Notes under the pieces: model-generated
Told to the model about the DNA's origin: nothing
The model's input: the letters and a program-made list of their open reading frames with translations, nothing else
The model's database searches: none
Source: Phenylobacterium sp.
Lineage (GTDB): Bacteria > Pseudomonadota > Alphaproteobacteria > Caulobacterales > Caulobacteraceae
Direction: 5' to 3'
DNA length: 64,000 nt
Assembly: GCF_030679875.1 (NCBI RefSeq)
Contig: NZ_JAUXSP010000003.1
Span: forward strand, 62,001 to 126,000
Position numbers and translations under genes: made by a program
Shown: positions 30,788 through 39,494 of the stretch, piece after piece
How positions within the stretch are numbered: position 1 is the stretch's first letter
How the letters are laid out: each line of letters opens with the position of its first letter

Positions 30788-31755
30788 GCGGCGGTCCTCT
30801 TGCGGAGCGGCACGCGCTCGGCGCTCCAGATCTTGATGGTCAGGCCGGCGGCCTGGGTCGGCGGCAGGGCGTCGGCCCTCACCTCACCCAGGCCCGCGTC
30901 GTGCAGCCAGCGCTCGATCTCGGCGTCGGAGAAACCCAGGCGGCGGTGCTGGTGTTCGTCCCGGAGGTGTTCGAGGCCATGGGGCGCAAAATCGACAATC
31001 AGCAGACGCCCCCCTGGCTCAACCAGGCGGGCCGCCTCGCGCACGGCGGCGGCGGGCTCGCTGAGATAGTGCAGCACCTGATGGACGACCACCAGGTCAG
31101 CGCTCTCGCCGGGCAGGCGGGTGCCGAAAATGTCCCCGTGGCGCAGTTCGCAATGGTCGAGGCCAGCCTTGCCCACATGGCTGCGGGCGATGTTCAGCAT
31201 CTGTTGTGACAGGTCGAGGCCGAGCGCCTGCTCAGCCTGGGGACCCAGCAGGGTCAACATGCGGCCGGTGCCAGAGCCCAGGTCCACCAGGCGGCGGAAC
31301 GGCCCGGGGCCGACGGCGCCACGAATAGCCGCCTCGACGGCCTCGTCAGCCACATAGAGAGCCCGAATCTCGTCCCAGCGGGCGGCGTTGCGGGCGAAGT
31401 AGGCGCCGGCCTCGGTCTCCCGTTCAGCCTGGACGCTGCGCAGGCGCTCGGCGTCGCGGGCCAGCACGCTGTCATCGGGTTCGATCAGGTCCAGGACCTC
31501 GTCCACCAGCCGGCGGGCGTCGCCGGCGGTCACGAGGCGGTAGAACACCCAGGCGCCGTCGGGAAAGCGTTCCACCAGACCCGCTTCCGCCAGCAGCTTC
31601 AGATGGCGGGAGACCCGCGGCTGGCTCTGATCCAGCACACGGCAAATCTCCAGCACCGCCAGCTCCTCATGGGCCAGCAGGGCAAGTATGCGCAGACGCG
31701 TCGGCTCGCCGGCCGCGCGCAGGACATCAACGATCTGGACAGTGGAGATCGACAT
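30784..31755 (-). CDS. ArsR family regulator fused to SAM-binding methyltransferase domain, SahR-like
   Basis: The 323-residue protein joins an ArsR winged helix (about 1-90; VDVLRAAGEPTRLRILALL, then SQPRVSRHLKLLAEAGLVER) to a class I methyltransferase fold (about 135-300; LVDLGSGTGRMLTLLG, HGDIFGTRLP, VHQVLHYL). This layout is that of SahR, a proteobacterial repressor of the methionine/SAM cycle that senses S-adenosylhomocysteine. Heading metF and metH fits that role well. A 22-bp palindrome lies just upstream. The ATG has no ribosome-binding site and the candidate -10 puts the transcript start near the A of ATG, so a leaderless mRNA is likely. A true methyltransferase activity cannot be excluded. 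Confidence 0.85.
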   Translation of the reverse strand: MSISTVQIVDVLRAAGEPTRLRILALLAHEELAVLEICRVLDQSQPRVSRHLKLLAEAGLVERFPDGAWVFYRLVTAGDARRLVDEVLDLIEPDDSVLARDAERLRSVQAERETEAGAYFARNAARWDEIRALYVADEAVEAAIRGAVGPGPFRRLVDLGSGTGRMLTLLGPQAEQALGLDLSQQMLNIARSHVGKAGLDHCELRHGDIFGTRLPGESADLVVVHQVLHYLSEPAAAVREAARLVEPGGRLLIVDFAPHGLEHLRDEHQHRRLGFSDAEIERWLHDAGLGEVRADALPPTQAAGLTIKIWSAERVPLRKRTAA

Positions 31756-31759
31756 GGGT

Positions 31760-31781
31760 CACATAAAGATATCCTTATGTG
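31760..31781. promoter_or_regulatory. Palindromic operator of the methionine-cycle operon
   Basis: The arms CACATAA and TTATGTG are separated by eight bases with GATATC in the centre, giving a near-perfect 22-bp palindrome ending five bases before the start codon. It overlaps the candidate -10 and spacer, as expected for repression by the dimeric ArsR-type protein encoded directly downstream. Confidence 0.7.
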
Positions 31782-31791
31782 GTTATGTCAA
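31763..31791 (-). promoter_or_regulatory. Candidate promoter of the methionine-cycle operon
   Basis: On the minus strand TTGACA (31791-31786), a 17-base spacer and CTTTAT (31768-31763) form a reasonable sigma-70 promoter. The expected transcript start falls at or within a base or two of the ATG at 31755, consistent with a leaderless message. Confidence 0.5.
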
Positions 31792-31805
31792 GGCGCTGAG
31801 CGCCG

Positions 31806-32084
31806 TCAGGCCGCTCGCTTCTGATCCTCATAACCCCATTCGGGCGCTATCTGTAGCGGCGTCTCCAGGTCCTCTGTCAGCCGCAGCCGCACCTCCCGCC
31901 AGACCTCGACCTGGCTGGCCCCTTCAAGCGGCAGATCGAACAGCCGGGAAAAGGCCCACAGGTCTGTCCGCGCCGCCTTGGAGAGAACTGCCGCGCCGTC
32001 CGTCAGAAGCACGTCATAGACCGCGCACAAGTCGATGAGCGCCGCATCGAGCATGGCGGGCGGCGGTGAAGACAACGCAAACAT
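31806..32084 (-). CDS. Small protein of unknown function
   Basis: The 92-residue product starts at ATG 32084 in the frame chosen; an earlier in-frame start at 32117 is possible but has no better ribosome site. It is acidic and helical, with MLDAALIDLCAVYDVLLTDG then LWAFSRLFDLPLEG and WREVRLRLTEDLE. I do not recognise a family. It precedes the methionine regulator by 50 bp on the same strand, but that regulator has its own promoter, so the link may be accidental. Confidence 0.55.
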   Translation of the reverse strand: MFALSSPPPAMLDAALIDLCAVYDVLLTDGAAVLSKAARTDLWAFSRLFDLPLEGASQVEVWREVRLRLTEDLETPLQIAPEWGYEDQKRAA

Positions 32085-32167
32085 GGAACTGACCTGAGGA
32101 CCTGCTGGCCAGTCCAAATGCCTCTTGCGCCCCGAGGTTCACGCCGCTTGCGCGATTCACGGGAATG

Positions 32168-33103
32168 TCAGGGGACAGGACTGAGCAGCGGCTCGCCGGC
32201 GAAGTGGCGGCGCAGGTTTTCCAGGGCCTGGCCGATCATCTTCGGGATCGACTCCAGCGTGCCGCCCGCCGAATGGGGCGAGAGCACGATGTTGGGCACA
32301 TCAGTCCAGCGGGCGGCCGGGGTCGGCTCCTGCCAGAAGACATCCAGGGCCGCTCGGCCCAGGCGCTTGTCCTTCAGGGCCGCGATCAGGGCGTCTTCAT
32401 CCACGACAGAGCCCCGGGCCACATTGACCAGCAGGCCCCGAGGGCCGAGGGCCTCGATCACGTCCTGCGAAATCAGGCCGCGATTGGCGGCGTCGGCGCG
32501 GCAGGCGACGATCAGGATGTCGCTGGCCTGCGCCAGGGCCAGCAAGCCCTCGGCCCGGGGCCAGCGCAGGTCCGGCTTGGGATTGGGGCCCCACCAGGCC
32601 ACCTCAAGGCCGAAGGCCTCCACGCGGGTGGCGCAGGCCTGGCCGATGTGGCCCATGCCGACCACGCCGACCTTGCGGCCCTTGAGGGCGGGGCGAGCGC
32701 CCAGCCGGTCGTCGGGCGCCCAGCGGCCCTCGCGCACGTGGCGGTCGCCCTCGACGATGTTGCGCCACGAGGCGATCAAGAGGCCCACGGCATGGTCGGC
32801 CACGTCCTCGGCGTTGAGGCCATCAGCATGGGTGACCTCGATCCCCCGCGCCCGGCACCAGGCTACGTCCACCCCGTCATAGCCGACGCTGATATTGGCG
32901 ATCAGCGTAAGGCCCGGCAGGGTCTCGAGAAACTCAGGCTCCAGCACCACCTCGCCTGCATGGGCGATGGCGACCACCGCGCCGCGGTCGGCCTCGGCCA
33001 GATCCCAGCGACGGACCACGCGATAGCCTTTCGCCTCCAGGCCGGCCTGCATCGGGGCCAGCATGACGTGGGACAGAAGGACAACGGGCGGGGCGTTTGA
33101 CAT
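32168..33103 (-). CDS. D-2-hydroxyacid dehydrogenase, glyoxylate/hydroxypyruvate reductase-like
   Basis: The 311-residue NAD(P)-dependent enzyme reduces 2-keto acids to D-2-hydroxy acids. The Rossmann motif GMGHIG covers residues 149-154. The catalytic set is complete: Arg230 in NVARGSVVDE, Glu259 in FWQEP and His277 in LSPHSAGG. The end of the coenzyme loop, GPNPKP, lacks an acidic residue at the usual ribose-binding place, which suggests NADPH preference (inference). GGAG stands eight to nine bases before the ATG. It sits alone between a small unknown gene and the PfpI gene. Glyoxylate or hydroxypyruvate is the likeliest substrate by family. Confidence 0.88.
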   Translation of the reverse strand: MSNAPPVVLLSHVMLAPMQAGLEAKGYRVVRRWDLAEADRGAVVAIAHAGEVVLEPEFLETLPGLTLIANISVGYDGVDVAWCRARGIEVTHADGLNAEDVADHAVGLLIASWRNIVEGDRHVREGRWAPDDRLGARPALKGRKVGVVGMGHIGQACATRVEAFGLEVAWWGPNPKPDLRWPRAEGLLALAQASDILIVACRADAANRGLISQDVIEALGPRGLLVNVARGSVVDEDALIAALKDKRLGRAALDVFWQEPTPAARWTDVPNIVLSPHSAGGTLESIPKMIGQALENLRRHFAGEPLLSPVP

Positions 33104-33175
33104 GGGCGATGCTCCAGCTTGCTCCCCGCCCTATAGCCGGTGCGGCGACCCTGTGGCCAGGGTGGCCACGGGTCG

Positions 33176-33739
33176 TCAGGCCGCCGCGGCCTGGCGACCC
33201 TCAGCGATTTCCTCGATCAGCTTCTTGCAGAAGGCTGGCAGATCGTCGGGCTTGCGCGAAGTGACCAGGCCCTGGTCGGCCACCACCTCCTTGTCCACCC
33301 ACTTGGCGCCGGCGTTCTTCAAGTCGGTCTCCAGCGACGGCCAGGAGGTCAGGGTCTTGCCCTCGACGCCCCCGGCGTCGATCAGGGTCCAGGGACCATG
33401 GCAGATGGCGCCGATCGGCTTTCCGGCCTTCACGAACTCGCCAATGAAGGCGATGGCCTTTTTCTCGAGGCGCAGAGCGTCGGGATTGATCACCCCGCCC
33501 GGCAGGACCAGGGCGTCGTAGTCTGCGGCCTTGGCCTTGGCCAGTTCCAGATCGATGGGGGTGGCGCGTCCCTTGTCATGGTGCTCCCAGCCCTGAATCT
33601 CAGGGCCCTTGGGGGCGATCACATGGACGGTGGCGCCGGCCGCCGTCAGGGCGGCGACCGGTTGTTCCAGTTCGGACTGTTCAAAGCCGTCGGTGGCCAG
33701 CACAGCCACCTTGGCGCCTTCGATACGAGGGCTCGCCAT
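33176..33739 (-). CDS. DJ-1/PfpI family protein, type 1 glutamine amidotransferase-like
   Basis: The 187-residue protein has the PfpI/DJ-1 fold: VAVLATDGFEQSELEQP with the conserved acidic residue at the start, YDALVLPGG, and the nucleophile elbow AICHGPW with Cys113 and His114. Relatives such as YhbO and YajL are linked to protein deglycation, hydrolysis of glyoxals or stress survival; some act as peptidases. AAAGGAG precedes the ATG at ideal distance. It lies 72 bp ahead of the hydroxyacid dehydrogenase gene in the same direction; a shared aldehyde/ketoacid theme is possible but unproven. Confidence 0.88.
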   Translation of the reverse strand: MASPRIEGAKVAVLATDGFEQSELEQPVAALTAAGATVHVIAPKGPEIQGWEHHDKGRATPIDLELAKAKAADYDALVLPGGVINPDALRLEKKAIAFIGEFVKAGKPIGAICHGPWTLIDAGGVEGKTLTSWPSLETDLKNAGAKWVDKEVVADQGLVTSRKPDDLPAFCKKLIEEIAEGRQAAAA

Positions 33740-33830
33740 GGCGTTCTCCTTTGGGATTGGAATGTCCCGCGGAGAACAGGTGGAATGGCCGGAGGTTCCT
33801 CAGCGCAGCTTCGCCCCCGGCCTTATCTTT

Positions 33831-34814
33831 TCAGATGAAGATCCAACCCTCGGTGAGGCTGGCCATGCTGACGCCCACCAGGGTCATCTGGGCGCCGCCG
33901 CCCATACTGATGACCGTGTCGGCGCCGACCTGGGCGACGCTGTAGGTCGTGCCGGGGTCCAGTTGCACCCGGTCGCCCTCGGCGCGGTTGAAGTCCAGCA
34001 CCCGGTCGATTCCGGCGTCGCCGAAGGTGTGGAAGATGTCGGCGCCGGACCCGCCGCTGATGGTGTCGTTGTCCCGGTCGCCCGACAGCCAGTCATCGCC
34101 GGCCCCGCCATAGAGGATGTCGTTCTGCTGCCCTCCGCGGATCAGGTCATTGCCGTCGCCGCCATAGCAGGTGTCGTTGCCGAGGTTGCCGTAGACGATG
34201 TCGGCTCCGGCCTCGCCATGGAGCTCGTCCTGGTCCTTGCCGCCCACGACCCAGTCGTCGCCCGCGCCGCCACGGACCGTGTCATTGCCGGCGTTGCCAT
34301 GCAGGTCGTCGAAATCGCCGCCGCCCGTCAGGCTGTCGTTCCCGTCGTCGCCACGCAGATAGTTGCGCCCCTCGCCGCCCCAGACGGAATCATTGCCCGT
34401 CCCGGCGAAAACCGTATCAGCCCCGCCATCGCCATAGACCCGGTCGTCGCCACCCTGGCTGCGTATCAGATCATTGGCCGAAGACCCCGTGATCAGGTCA
34501 GGACCTGAGAAGATCTGCAATTGGCCCAGGGAGATGTCGTTCAAGATGCCAAAGGCTACTTCCACGACGGGGACGGCGACATTGGAAATCTGCAGGAGCA
34601 CAACCCCCGCCGACACCTGGCTATACTGGGTTATCGTGCCGCCAACGAGCTCGCCGGCGCCGTTATAGACGAAGTTACCCCAGTAGTTGTCGGTGACCCC
34701 GCCGCCTTCCGCTCGGGCGAAGGTGGTCGAATAGGATGTTATGATCCGGTCGCCCAGGGCGCCCAGATGCAAGGTGTCAAAGTTAAGCTCGGCGCCCGCG
34801 CTGATGATGGCCAC
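33831..34814 (-). CDS. RTX-type calcium-binding protein, probably secreted by type I system
   Basis: The 327-residue protein has an N-terminal unique domain (about 1-115), then about 15 nonapeptide repeats of the GGxGxDxxx kind (about 120-265; for example GDDGNDSLTG and GGAGDDWLSG), which form a calcium-filled beta roll. The C-terminal 60 residues (IDRVLDFNRAEGDRVQL onward) are the usual secretion-signal region. No enzymatic motif was found in the N-terminal part. There is no signal peptide, and no type I transporter genes are near. The start is GTG with GGGGAG eight bases upstream. Role is unknown; adhesin, S-layer-like or hydrolase functions are all possible. Confidence 0.85.
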   Translation of the reverse strand: MAIISAGAELNFDTLHLGALGDRIITSYSTTFARAEGGGVTDNYWGNFVYNGAGELVGGTITQYSQVSAGVVLLQISNVAVPVVEVAFGILNDISLGQLQIFSGPDLITGSSANDLIRSQGGDDRVYGDGGADTVFAGTGNDSVWGGEGRNYLRGDDGNDSLTGGGDFDDLHGNAGNDTVRGGAGDDWVVGGKDQDELHGEAGADIVYGNLGNDTCYGGDGNDLIRGGQQNDILYGGAGDDWLSGDRDNDTISGGSGADIFHTFGDAGIDRVLDFNRAEGDRVQLDPGTTYSVAQVGADTVISMGGGAQMTLVGVSMASLTEGWIFI

Positions 34815-34905
34815 AGCGTAATCTCCCCATACGCGACATTCGGTCGCGGAGACCTATCGCCGGCTTCAGGAGATCACAACCCAGAGTCGCCAAACGAGAG
34901 AATTT

Positions 34906-36567
34906 CTAGCGGCTGAACTTCTGGAACTTCAGACGGTGGGGGATGAGGCTGTCGGTGCCGAGGCGACGCTTCTTGTCTTCCTCATAGGCGTCGAAGTTGC
35001 CTTCGAACCACTCCACATGGCTGTCGCCCTCGAAGGCGAGAATGTGGGTGCACAGGCGGTCGAGGAACCAGCGGTCGTGGCTGATGACCACGGCGCAGCC
35101 GGGGAAGTCCTCCAGCGCACTTTCCAGGGCCTGCAGGGTCTCCACGTCCAGGTCGTTGGTCGGTTCGTCGAGCAGGATGACATTGCCGCCAGAGGCCAGG
35201 GTCTTGGCCAGGTGAACGCGGTTGCGCTCACCGCCCGAGAGCAGGCCGACCTTCTTCTGCTGATCGCCGCCCTTGAAGTTGAACGAGCCCACATAGGCGC
35301 GGCTGATGATCTCGCGGGCGCCGACCTTCATGATGTCGAGGCCGCCCGAGATTTCCTCCCAGACGTTCTTGTTGGGATCCAGCGCGTCGCGGCTCTGGTC
35401 CACATAGGAGAGCTGGACGGTCTCACCCAGGCGGATATCGCCGGCGTCAGGGACTTCCTGCTTGGTGAGGAGCTTGAACAGGGTCGACTTGCCCGCCCCG
35501 TTGGGCCCGATGACGCCGACAATGCCGCCCGGCGGCAGGCGGAAGGTCAGGTCCTTGAAGAGCAGCTTGTCCCCATAGGCCTTTTCCAGATGGTCAGCCT
35601 CGATGACCATATTGCCCAGGCGCGGGCCGGGCGGGATCTGGATCTGAGCGAACGACTGCTTCTCGCGTTCGGAGGCGTTGACCAGTTCGTCGAAGGCCGC
35701 CAGGCGGGCCTTGGACTTGGTCCGGCGGGCCGTGGGCGAGGAGCGCACCCATTCCAGCTCCCGCTCCAGGGTGCGTTTGCGGCTTTCGCTCTCGCGGTCT
35801 TCGACGGCCGAGCGTTTGGCCTTCTGTTCCAGCCAGGACGAGTAGTTGCCCTCATAGGGCACGCCCTTGCCGCGATCGAGCTCCAGGGTCCACTTGGTCA
35901 CCTGATCCAGGAAGTAGCGGTCGTGGGTCACCAGGATGACGCAGCCCGGGAAGGCCTCCAGGTGGTGCTGCAGCCAGGCGACGCTCTCGGCGTCCAGGTG
36001 GTTGGTGGGTTCGTCCAGCAGCAGCATGTCGGGCTTCGACAGCAGCAGGCGGGCCAGCGCCACCCGGCGCTTCTCGCCCCCGGACAGCTTGTCCACCGGC
36101 CAGTCGTTGGGCGGACAGCGCAGGGCGTCCATGGCCATCTCGATGCGGCTGTCGATGTCCCAGAGGTCGCCAGCGTCCAGCTTCTCCTGGAGGGCGGTCA
36201 TCTCCTCCATCAGCTCGTCGGTATATTCCTCGCCCATCTTGGCGGCGACGGCGTTGAAGGCGTCGAAGATTTTCTTCTCTTCGCACCAGGAGATGACATT
36301 GCCCCAGACGTCGAGCTTCTCGTCCAGGTGCGGCTCCTGCTCGAGATAGCCCATCTTCACGCCGTCTGCGGCGCGGGCCTCGCCCGTGAACTCCTTGTCG
36401 ATCCCGGCGATGATCTTCAGCAGAGAGGACTTACCCGAGCCGTTGACCCCCACCACCCCGATCTTGGCGTCGGAATAGAAGGACAGCCAGATGTTCTCGA
36501 ACACCTTCTTGCTGCCGGGATAGGCCTTGGTCAGGCCCTGCATCTGAAAAATATGTTGCTGCGCCAT
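34906..36567 (-). CDS. ettA: Energy-dependent translational throttle protein EttA (ABC-F)
   Basis: EttA is a ribosome-bound ABC-F ATPase that gates entry into elongation according to ATP/ADP level. The 553-residue product has two ABC domains: Walker [10 protein letters not shown] and GPNGAGKST, signatures LSGGEKRRV and LSGGERNRV, and Walker [12 protein letters not shown] and [11 protein letters not shown]. Between them runs the charged P-site tRNA interaction linker ([18 protein letters not shown]). The frame stays open 103 codons upstream, but ATG 36567 gives the family start ([18 protein letters not shown]) and length. It is divergent from the csbD gene. Distinct from the second ABC-F gene at 39495. 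Confidence 0.95.
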   Translation of the reverse strand: MAQQHIFQMQGLTKAYPGSKKVFENIWLSFYSDAKIGVVGVNGSGKSSLLKIIAGIDKEFTGEARAADGVKMGYLEQEPHLDEKLDVWGNVISWCEEKKIFDAFNAVAAKMGEEYTDELMEEMTALQEKLDAGDLWDIDSRIEMAMDALRCPPNDWPVDKLSGGEKRRVALARLLLSKPDMLLLDEPTNHLDAESVAWLQHHLEAFPGCVILVTHDRYFLDQVTKWTLELDRGKGVPYEGNYSSWLEQKAKRSAVEDRESESRKRTLERELEWVRSSPTARRTKSKARLAAFDELVNASEREKQSFAQIQIPPGPRLGNMVIEADHLEKAYGDKLLFKDLTFRLPPGGIVGVIGPNGAGKSTLFKLLTKQEVPDAGDIRLGETVQLSYVDQSRDALDPNKNVWEEISGGLDIMKVGAREIISRAYVGSFNFKGGDQQKKVGLLSGGERNRVHLAKTLASGGNVILLDEPTNDLDVETLQALESALEDFPGCAVVISHDRWFLDRLCTHILAFEGDSHVEWFEGNFDAYEEDKKRRLGTDSLIPHRLKFQKFSR

Positions 36568-36664
36568 GGATGGTGCCGCGCCCGCCTTTAAATTGCGATT
36601 TCGGAATTGGAGCAGGAAATAGACGCCTGCCGGCCTCGGCGCAACCGGGCGGGCCACATCGGAG

Positions 36665-36690
36665 GGAACAAGCCCGGGGCTTCGCGCATT
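36665..36690 (+). promoter_or_regulatory. Candidate EcfG-type general stress promoter of csbD
   Basis: GGAAC (36665-36669), 17 bases, then CATT (36687-36690), close to the GGAAC-N16/17-CGTT motif used by the alphaproteobacterial general stress sigma factor. One of four -10 bases differs. It lies 54 bp before the CsbD start, a sensible distance, and CsbD proteins are general stress proteins. Confidence 0.4.
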
Positions 36691-36744
36691 CCTTTTGCAA
36701 CAGACGAGGCGCCCCCGCTCCTCCAGAAACTCAAGGAGATTCCG

Positions 36745-36927
36745 ATGCATAAGGATCAAGCCGAAGGCGCCGCCAAGGATATGGGCGGCAAGGTCAAGGA
36801 AGCTGCCGGCAAGGTGACCGGCAACGAGCGCCTTGAAGCCGAAGGCCATATGGACCAGGCCAAGGGCAAGGTTCAAAAGGGCGTTGGCGACCTCAAGGAA
36901 GGCGCCCGCGACGCCCTGAAGAAATAG
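36745..36927 (+). CDS. CsbD family stress protein
   Basis: The 60-residue, very charged protein matches Csb[21 protein letters not shown] followed by [13 protein letters not shown] and [16 protein letters not shown] (separate motifs). It has no hydrophobic core and is predicted to be largely disordered or helical. Family members are abundant in stationary phase and general stress in many bacteria; biochemical function is not known. AAGGAG lies six bases before the ATG. A GGAAC-type stress promoter may drive it, and a strong terminator follows. Confidence 0.92.
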   Translation: MHKDQAEGAAKDMGGKVKEAAGKVTGNERLEAEGHMDQAKGKVQKGVGDLKEGARDALKK

Positions 36928-36948
36928 GCTTTCGCATCAATTCGTATC

Positions 36949-36978
36949 AGGCGTCGGCCCCCAGGGTCGGCGCCTTTT
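36949..36978 (+). terminator. Rho-independent terminator of csbD
   Basis: A 12-bp stem with two G-T pairs (AGGCGTCGGCCC / GGGTCGGCGCCT) and a three-base loop leads into TTTTCTTT, 21 bp past the stop. Confidence 0.85.
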
Positions 36979-37094
36979 CTTTGGCCTCACCGTCGTCCGG
37001 GCGGTCTGGCGGCGGCGGTCCAGATTTTGTCACCAAACATCGATAAGCGCCGCGCCGAGCCGGCTCCGGGCCCAGCCTGTAGGCGGAGTGTGGC

Positions 37095-38828
37095 GTGATA
37101 CAGAGCGTGGGCATGTTGAGGGCGCCGGGCAAGCACGCAGGCCTCGTTGGCGCGGTCCTTATCATCGGCGCGGCCCTTGTCTGCCTGTTCTACCTGAACC
37201 GGATCTTCACCCCCTGGCCACTCTACGCCGGGGACGAGGGCGCATACCTCATCCGCGCCCTCTATGGCGATCTGCTGGATGCACGGCCAGAGCGTCACCC
37301 AACCCTGCATCCCGTCGGCAACACCCTCTATATGGCCCTGATCCGACTGGTGGACGCCATGTCGGCCAATCTGCTGCCTTGGATGCGACTGATCGGCCTG
37401 GCCACCTATATTGGGGGCCTGGCCCTTCTTCACCGGACCCTGCGGCCGTCGCAGCCAGGCCGCATAGCCTTCTGGGGGCTGGCGGCCGGGCTGGCCTACC
37501 CCTTCCACCGCTTCGTCGTCACCGCCATGCCCGAGGGCCTGTTCGTCCTGGTTCTGGCTGTCATCGCCGCCGCCGCCGCCCGGTGGGCCCTGTCGCGACC
37601 CTGGGCGCTGGCGGCGGTCCTTGGCGCGCTTTGCGCAGCGCTGGTGCTGGTCAAGCCCCATGGGGTGGTCATCATCCCTGCCATGGGGGTCTTGCTGATG
37701 GCCTTGGTTGTCCTTGACCAGCGCCGCATCTGGCAGGCGGCCGGCCAGGGGGCGCTGTTCACCGGAGCCTTTCTGATCACCGGCGCCACGATTCAGGTGA
37801 TGACCGGCCGGGGGGATGCGGCCATCACCTTCTTCCTGGGCTCAGCCTATGCCGACCACTTCGCCCGTATTCCGCCAGAGCCCCTGCGCACCGCCTTTGT
37901 GACCTCGCTCAGCCTGGGGTCGGCGACTCTGCTGTTGACCGGCGCGCCGCTGCTGGCCGGCGGACGGGCCCTGGCTGGCCGATGGCGCCGTCGCGAAGCG
38001 CCGGCCCCCGACGAGGTGGCCTTCCTGGTGCTGGCCGCCGCCTTGCTGGCGACCCTGGCCATGATCGTGCTGTTCGCCGTCAGAATTTCGGCCATACCCG
38101 GCGAGAGCGGCCGGCTATGGGGACGGTACTTTGAGTTCTACACGCCGCTGCTCTGGATCGCGGCGGCTGGCCCGGTGAACGCCCTGTGGACGGACGGCGG
38201 TCGAGGCGCCCGGCTGTGGCTGGCGGCCATGCCCGCGGTCGGCTTGTTGGGCCTGTTAATCGCCTGGGGCCTTGGCGTCACCCTGACCCCCTGGGACAGC
38301 GCCGCCCTGTCGGCCTTCTACATTCCGCATCTGACGGCCTGGAATTTTCCTGCGCCGCTTCCCTATGCCGGGATCAGCGCCGCCATCATTGGCCTTCTCT
38401 GCCTGGCCCTATTGCGCGGCGCTGCGCCCCTGCGCGTCTGGACAGGGGCCTTGGTGGGTCTTGGGCTGGTCTCAACCCACTATGATCACAGCTGGGTCAG
38501 CACCGGTGTCGCGGCTCACCGGGCCGCGCTGGAGCGTGATCTGCCGGTCGCGGTCGCCCAGGCGCCCGACCAGAGCCTGCCGGTCCTGGTCGCCTTCGAC
38601 CATAACGCCAGCCATACCGCCTTCCTGGCCTATCAAGGCAAGGTCCGCGTGATCGTGCGCCCGCCCGGGCCTATTCCCGCCGCCCTGCTGGACGGGGTCG
38701 AACAGGTGGCGATTATGGGCGACCAGCCGCCCCCCGCCCCCTGGGCGGCGACTTTTTCTGGCGAGGCCCTCAGCCTCTATGCGCGTCCAGGCGCGCTGCC
38801 CGAGCCGCCGCGTGAGGCGCTCCGATGA
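37095..38828 (+). CDS. Multi-spanning membrane protein, GT-C glycosyltransferase-like
   Basis: The 577-residue protein has about ten to twelve hydrophobic helices. After the first helix comes a large loop with FTPWPLYAGDEGAYLIRALYGD, whose Asp-Glu pair resembles the catalytic acid motif of GT-C (lipid-linked sugar) transferases. Later loops include RFVVTAMPEGLF and RLWGRYFEFYTPLLW, with an Arg-Tyr-Phe arrangement also seen in such proteins. The C-terminal third (about 470-577) is a soluble, probably periplasmic domain. The start is GTG with GGAG seven bases upstream. The next gene, a lipoprotein, overlaps its end by four bases, so they likely work together in the envelope. Donor and acceptor are unknown. 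Confidence 0.7.
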   Translation: MIQSVGMLRAPGKHAGLVGAVLIIGAALVCLFYLNRIFTPWPLYAGDEGAYLIRALYGDLLDARPERHPTLHPVGNTLYMALIRLVDAMSANLLPWMRLIGLATYIGGLALLHRTLRPSQPGRIAFWGLAAGLAYPFHRFVVTAMPEGLFVLVLAVIAAAAARWALSRPWALAAVLGALCAALVLVKPHGVVIIPAMGVLLMALVVLDQRRIWQAAGQGALFTGAFLITGATIQVMTGRGDAAITFFLGSAYADHFARIPPEPLRTAFVTSLSLGSATLLLTGAPLLAGGRALAGRWRRREAPAPDEVAFLVLAAALLATLAMIVLFAVRISAIPGESGRLWGRYFEFYTPLLWIAAAGPVNALWTDGGRGARLWLAAMPAVGLLGLLIAWGLGVTLTPWDSAALSAFYIPHLTAWNFPAPLPYAGISAAIIGLLCLALLRGAAPLRVWTGALVGLGLVSTHYDHSWVSTGVAAHRAALERDLPVAVAQAPDQSLPVLVAFDHNASHTAFLAYQGKVRVIVRPPGPIPAALLDGVEQVAIMGDQPPPAPWAATFSGEALSLYARPGALPEPPREALR

Positions 38829-39424
38829 TCCCCCGACGCCTCTTGCTCGCCCAGCTGGGCGCAGCCGCGCTGGCGGCCTGTGACAAGCCCCCCGTCGCCG
38901 GCCGCCCCCGCCTGGCCAGCGACTTCGGCTGGAACCCGGAAACCCGCAGCTTCCAGCTCATGGGTGAAGACCTGCCGGTCAGCCGGGCCTGGGACTTCAC
39001 CGCCAATTCCCATGGGTTCACCGTCGCCGGCGCCCGGGCGCGGCACATTCCAGGGGAGGGTCACGAGGTGACGAGCGAGAGCCCTGACCCGATCCTCCGC
39101 TCCCCTGCAGGGCTCGACATCGCCGGCGCCGCCGCCGACCTCGTCCTGGTTCGCCTGGTTCGGCGACGGGCCGTCGGCGCTTGGGATGGTGCGCTCTATT
39201 ACGCCACTGAGCGGCATGGCGAGACGGGCCACTACATGAACGCCCCCCTCAACGGCCCGCCGCCGGAGGGGGCCGCGAGCGTCCTGGTCTATGACATGAC
39301 CCGCATGGCCAAGGGCGGCGGCGACTGGAGGCGCAGTCGCATCGACCAGTTGCGCCTGGACACCGCCACGGCCCCGGACGACGTGACGCTCATTTCGCAG
39401 ATCGCCCTGGCCCGGCTAGTCTAG
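38825..39424 (+). CDS. Lipoprotein of unknown function coupled to GT-C-like gene
   Basis: The 199-residue product starts at an ATGA overlap with the preceding membrane protein gene. Its N-terminus (MIPRRLLLAQLGAAALAAC) is a lipoprotein signal with lipobox LAAC and lipidated Cys at 19, followed by Asp, which in enterobacteria would favour inner membrane retention. The mature part has a beta-rich look (FGWNPETRSFQLMGEDLP, GALYYATERHGETGHYMN). No family recognised. Coupling to the GT-C-like gene suggests a helper in surface polymer modification. Confidence 0.65.
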   Translation: MIPRRLLLAQLGAAALAACDKPPVAGRPRLASDFGWNPETRSFQLMGEDLPVSRAWDFTANSHGFTVAGARARHIPGEGHEVTSESPDPILRSPAGLDIAGAAADLVLVRLVRRRAVGAWDGALYYATERHGETGHYMNAPLNGPPPEGAASVLVYDMTRMAKGGGDWRRSRIDQLRLDTATAPDDVTLISQIALARLV

Positions 39425-39494
39425 CCCGCCGCAAGGGGCGCGCGCCGAGGCGACAGCGGGGATCGATCTTGGCGCAGGTGGCGGGGAGGCTGAC

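Noticed and set aside
31806..33103. Idea that the small unknown and the hydroxyacid dehydrogenase belong to the methionine operon
   Set aside because: The regulator has its own promoter and operator after these genes, and no methionine link is visible in them.
34020..34460. Regular short repeats that resemble a tandem repeat or CRISPR array
   Set aside because: They encode RTX nonapeptides in frame; no spacers or identical repeats, and no cas genes.
34936..36591. A 551-codon plus-strand frame opposite ettA
   Set aside because: Antisense shadow of a certain gene; no motifs.
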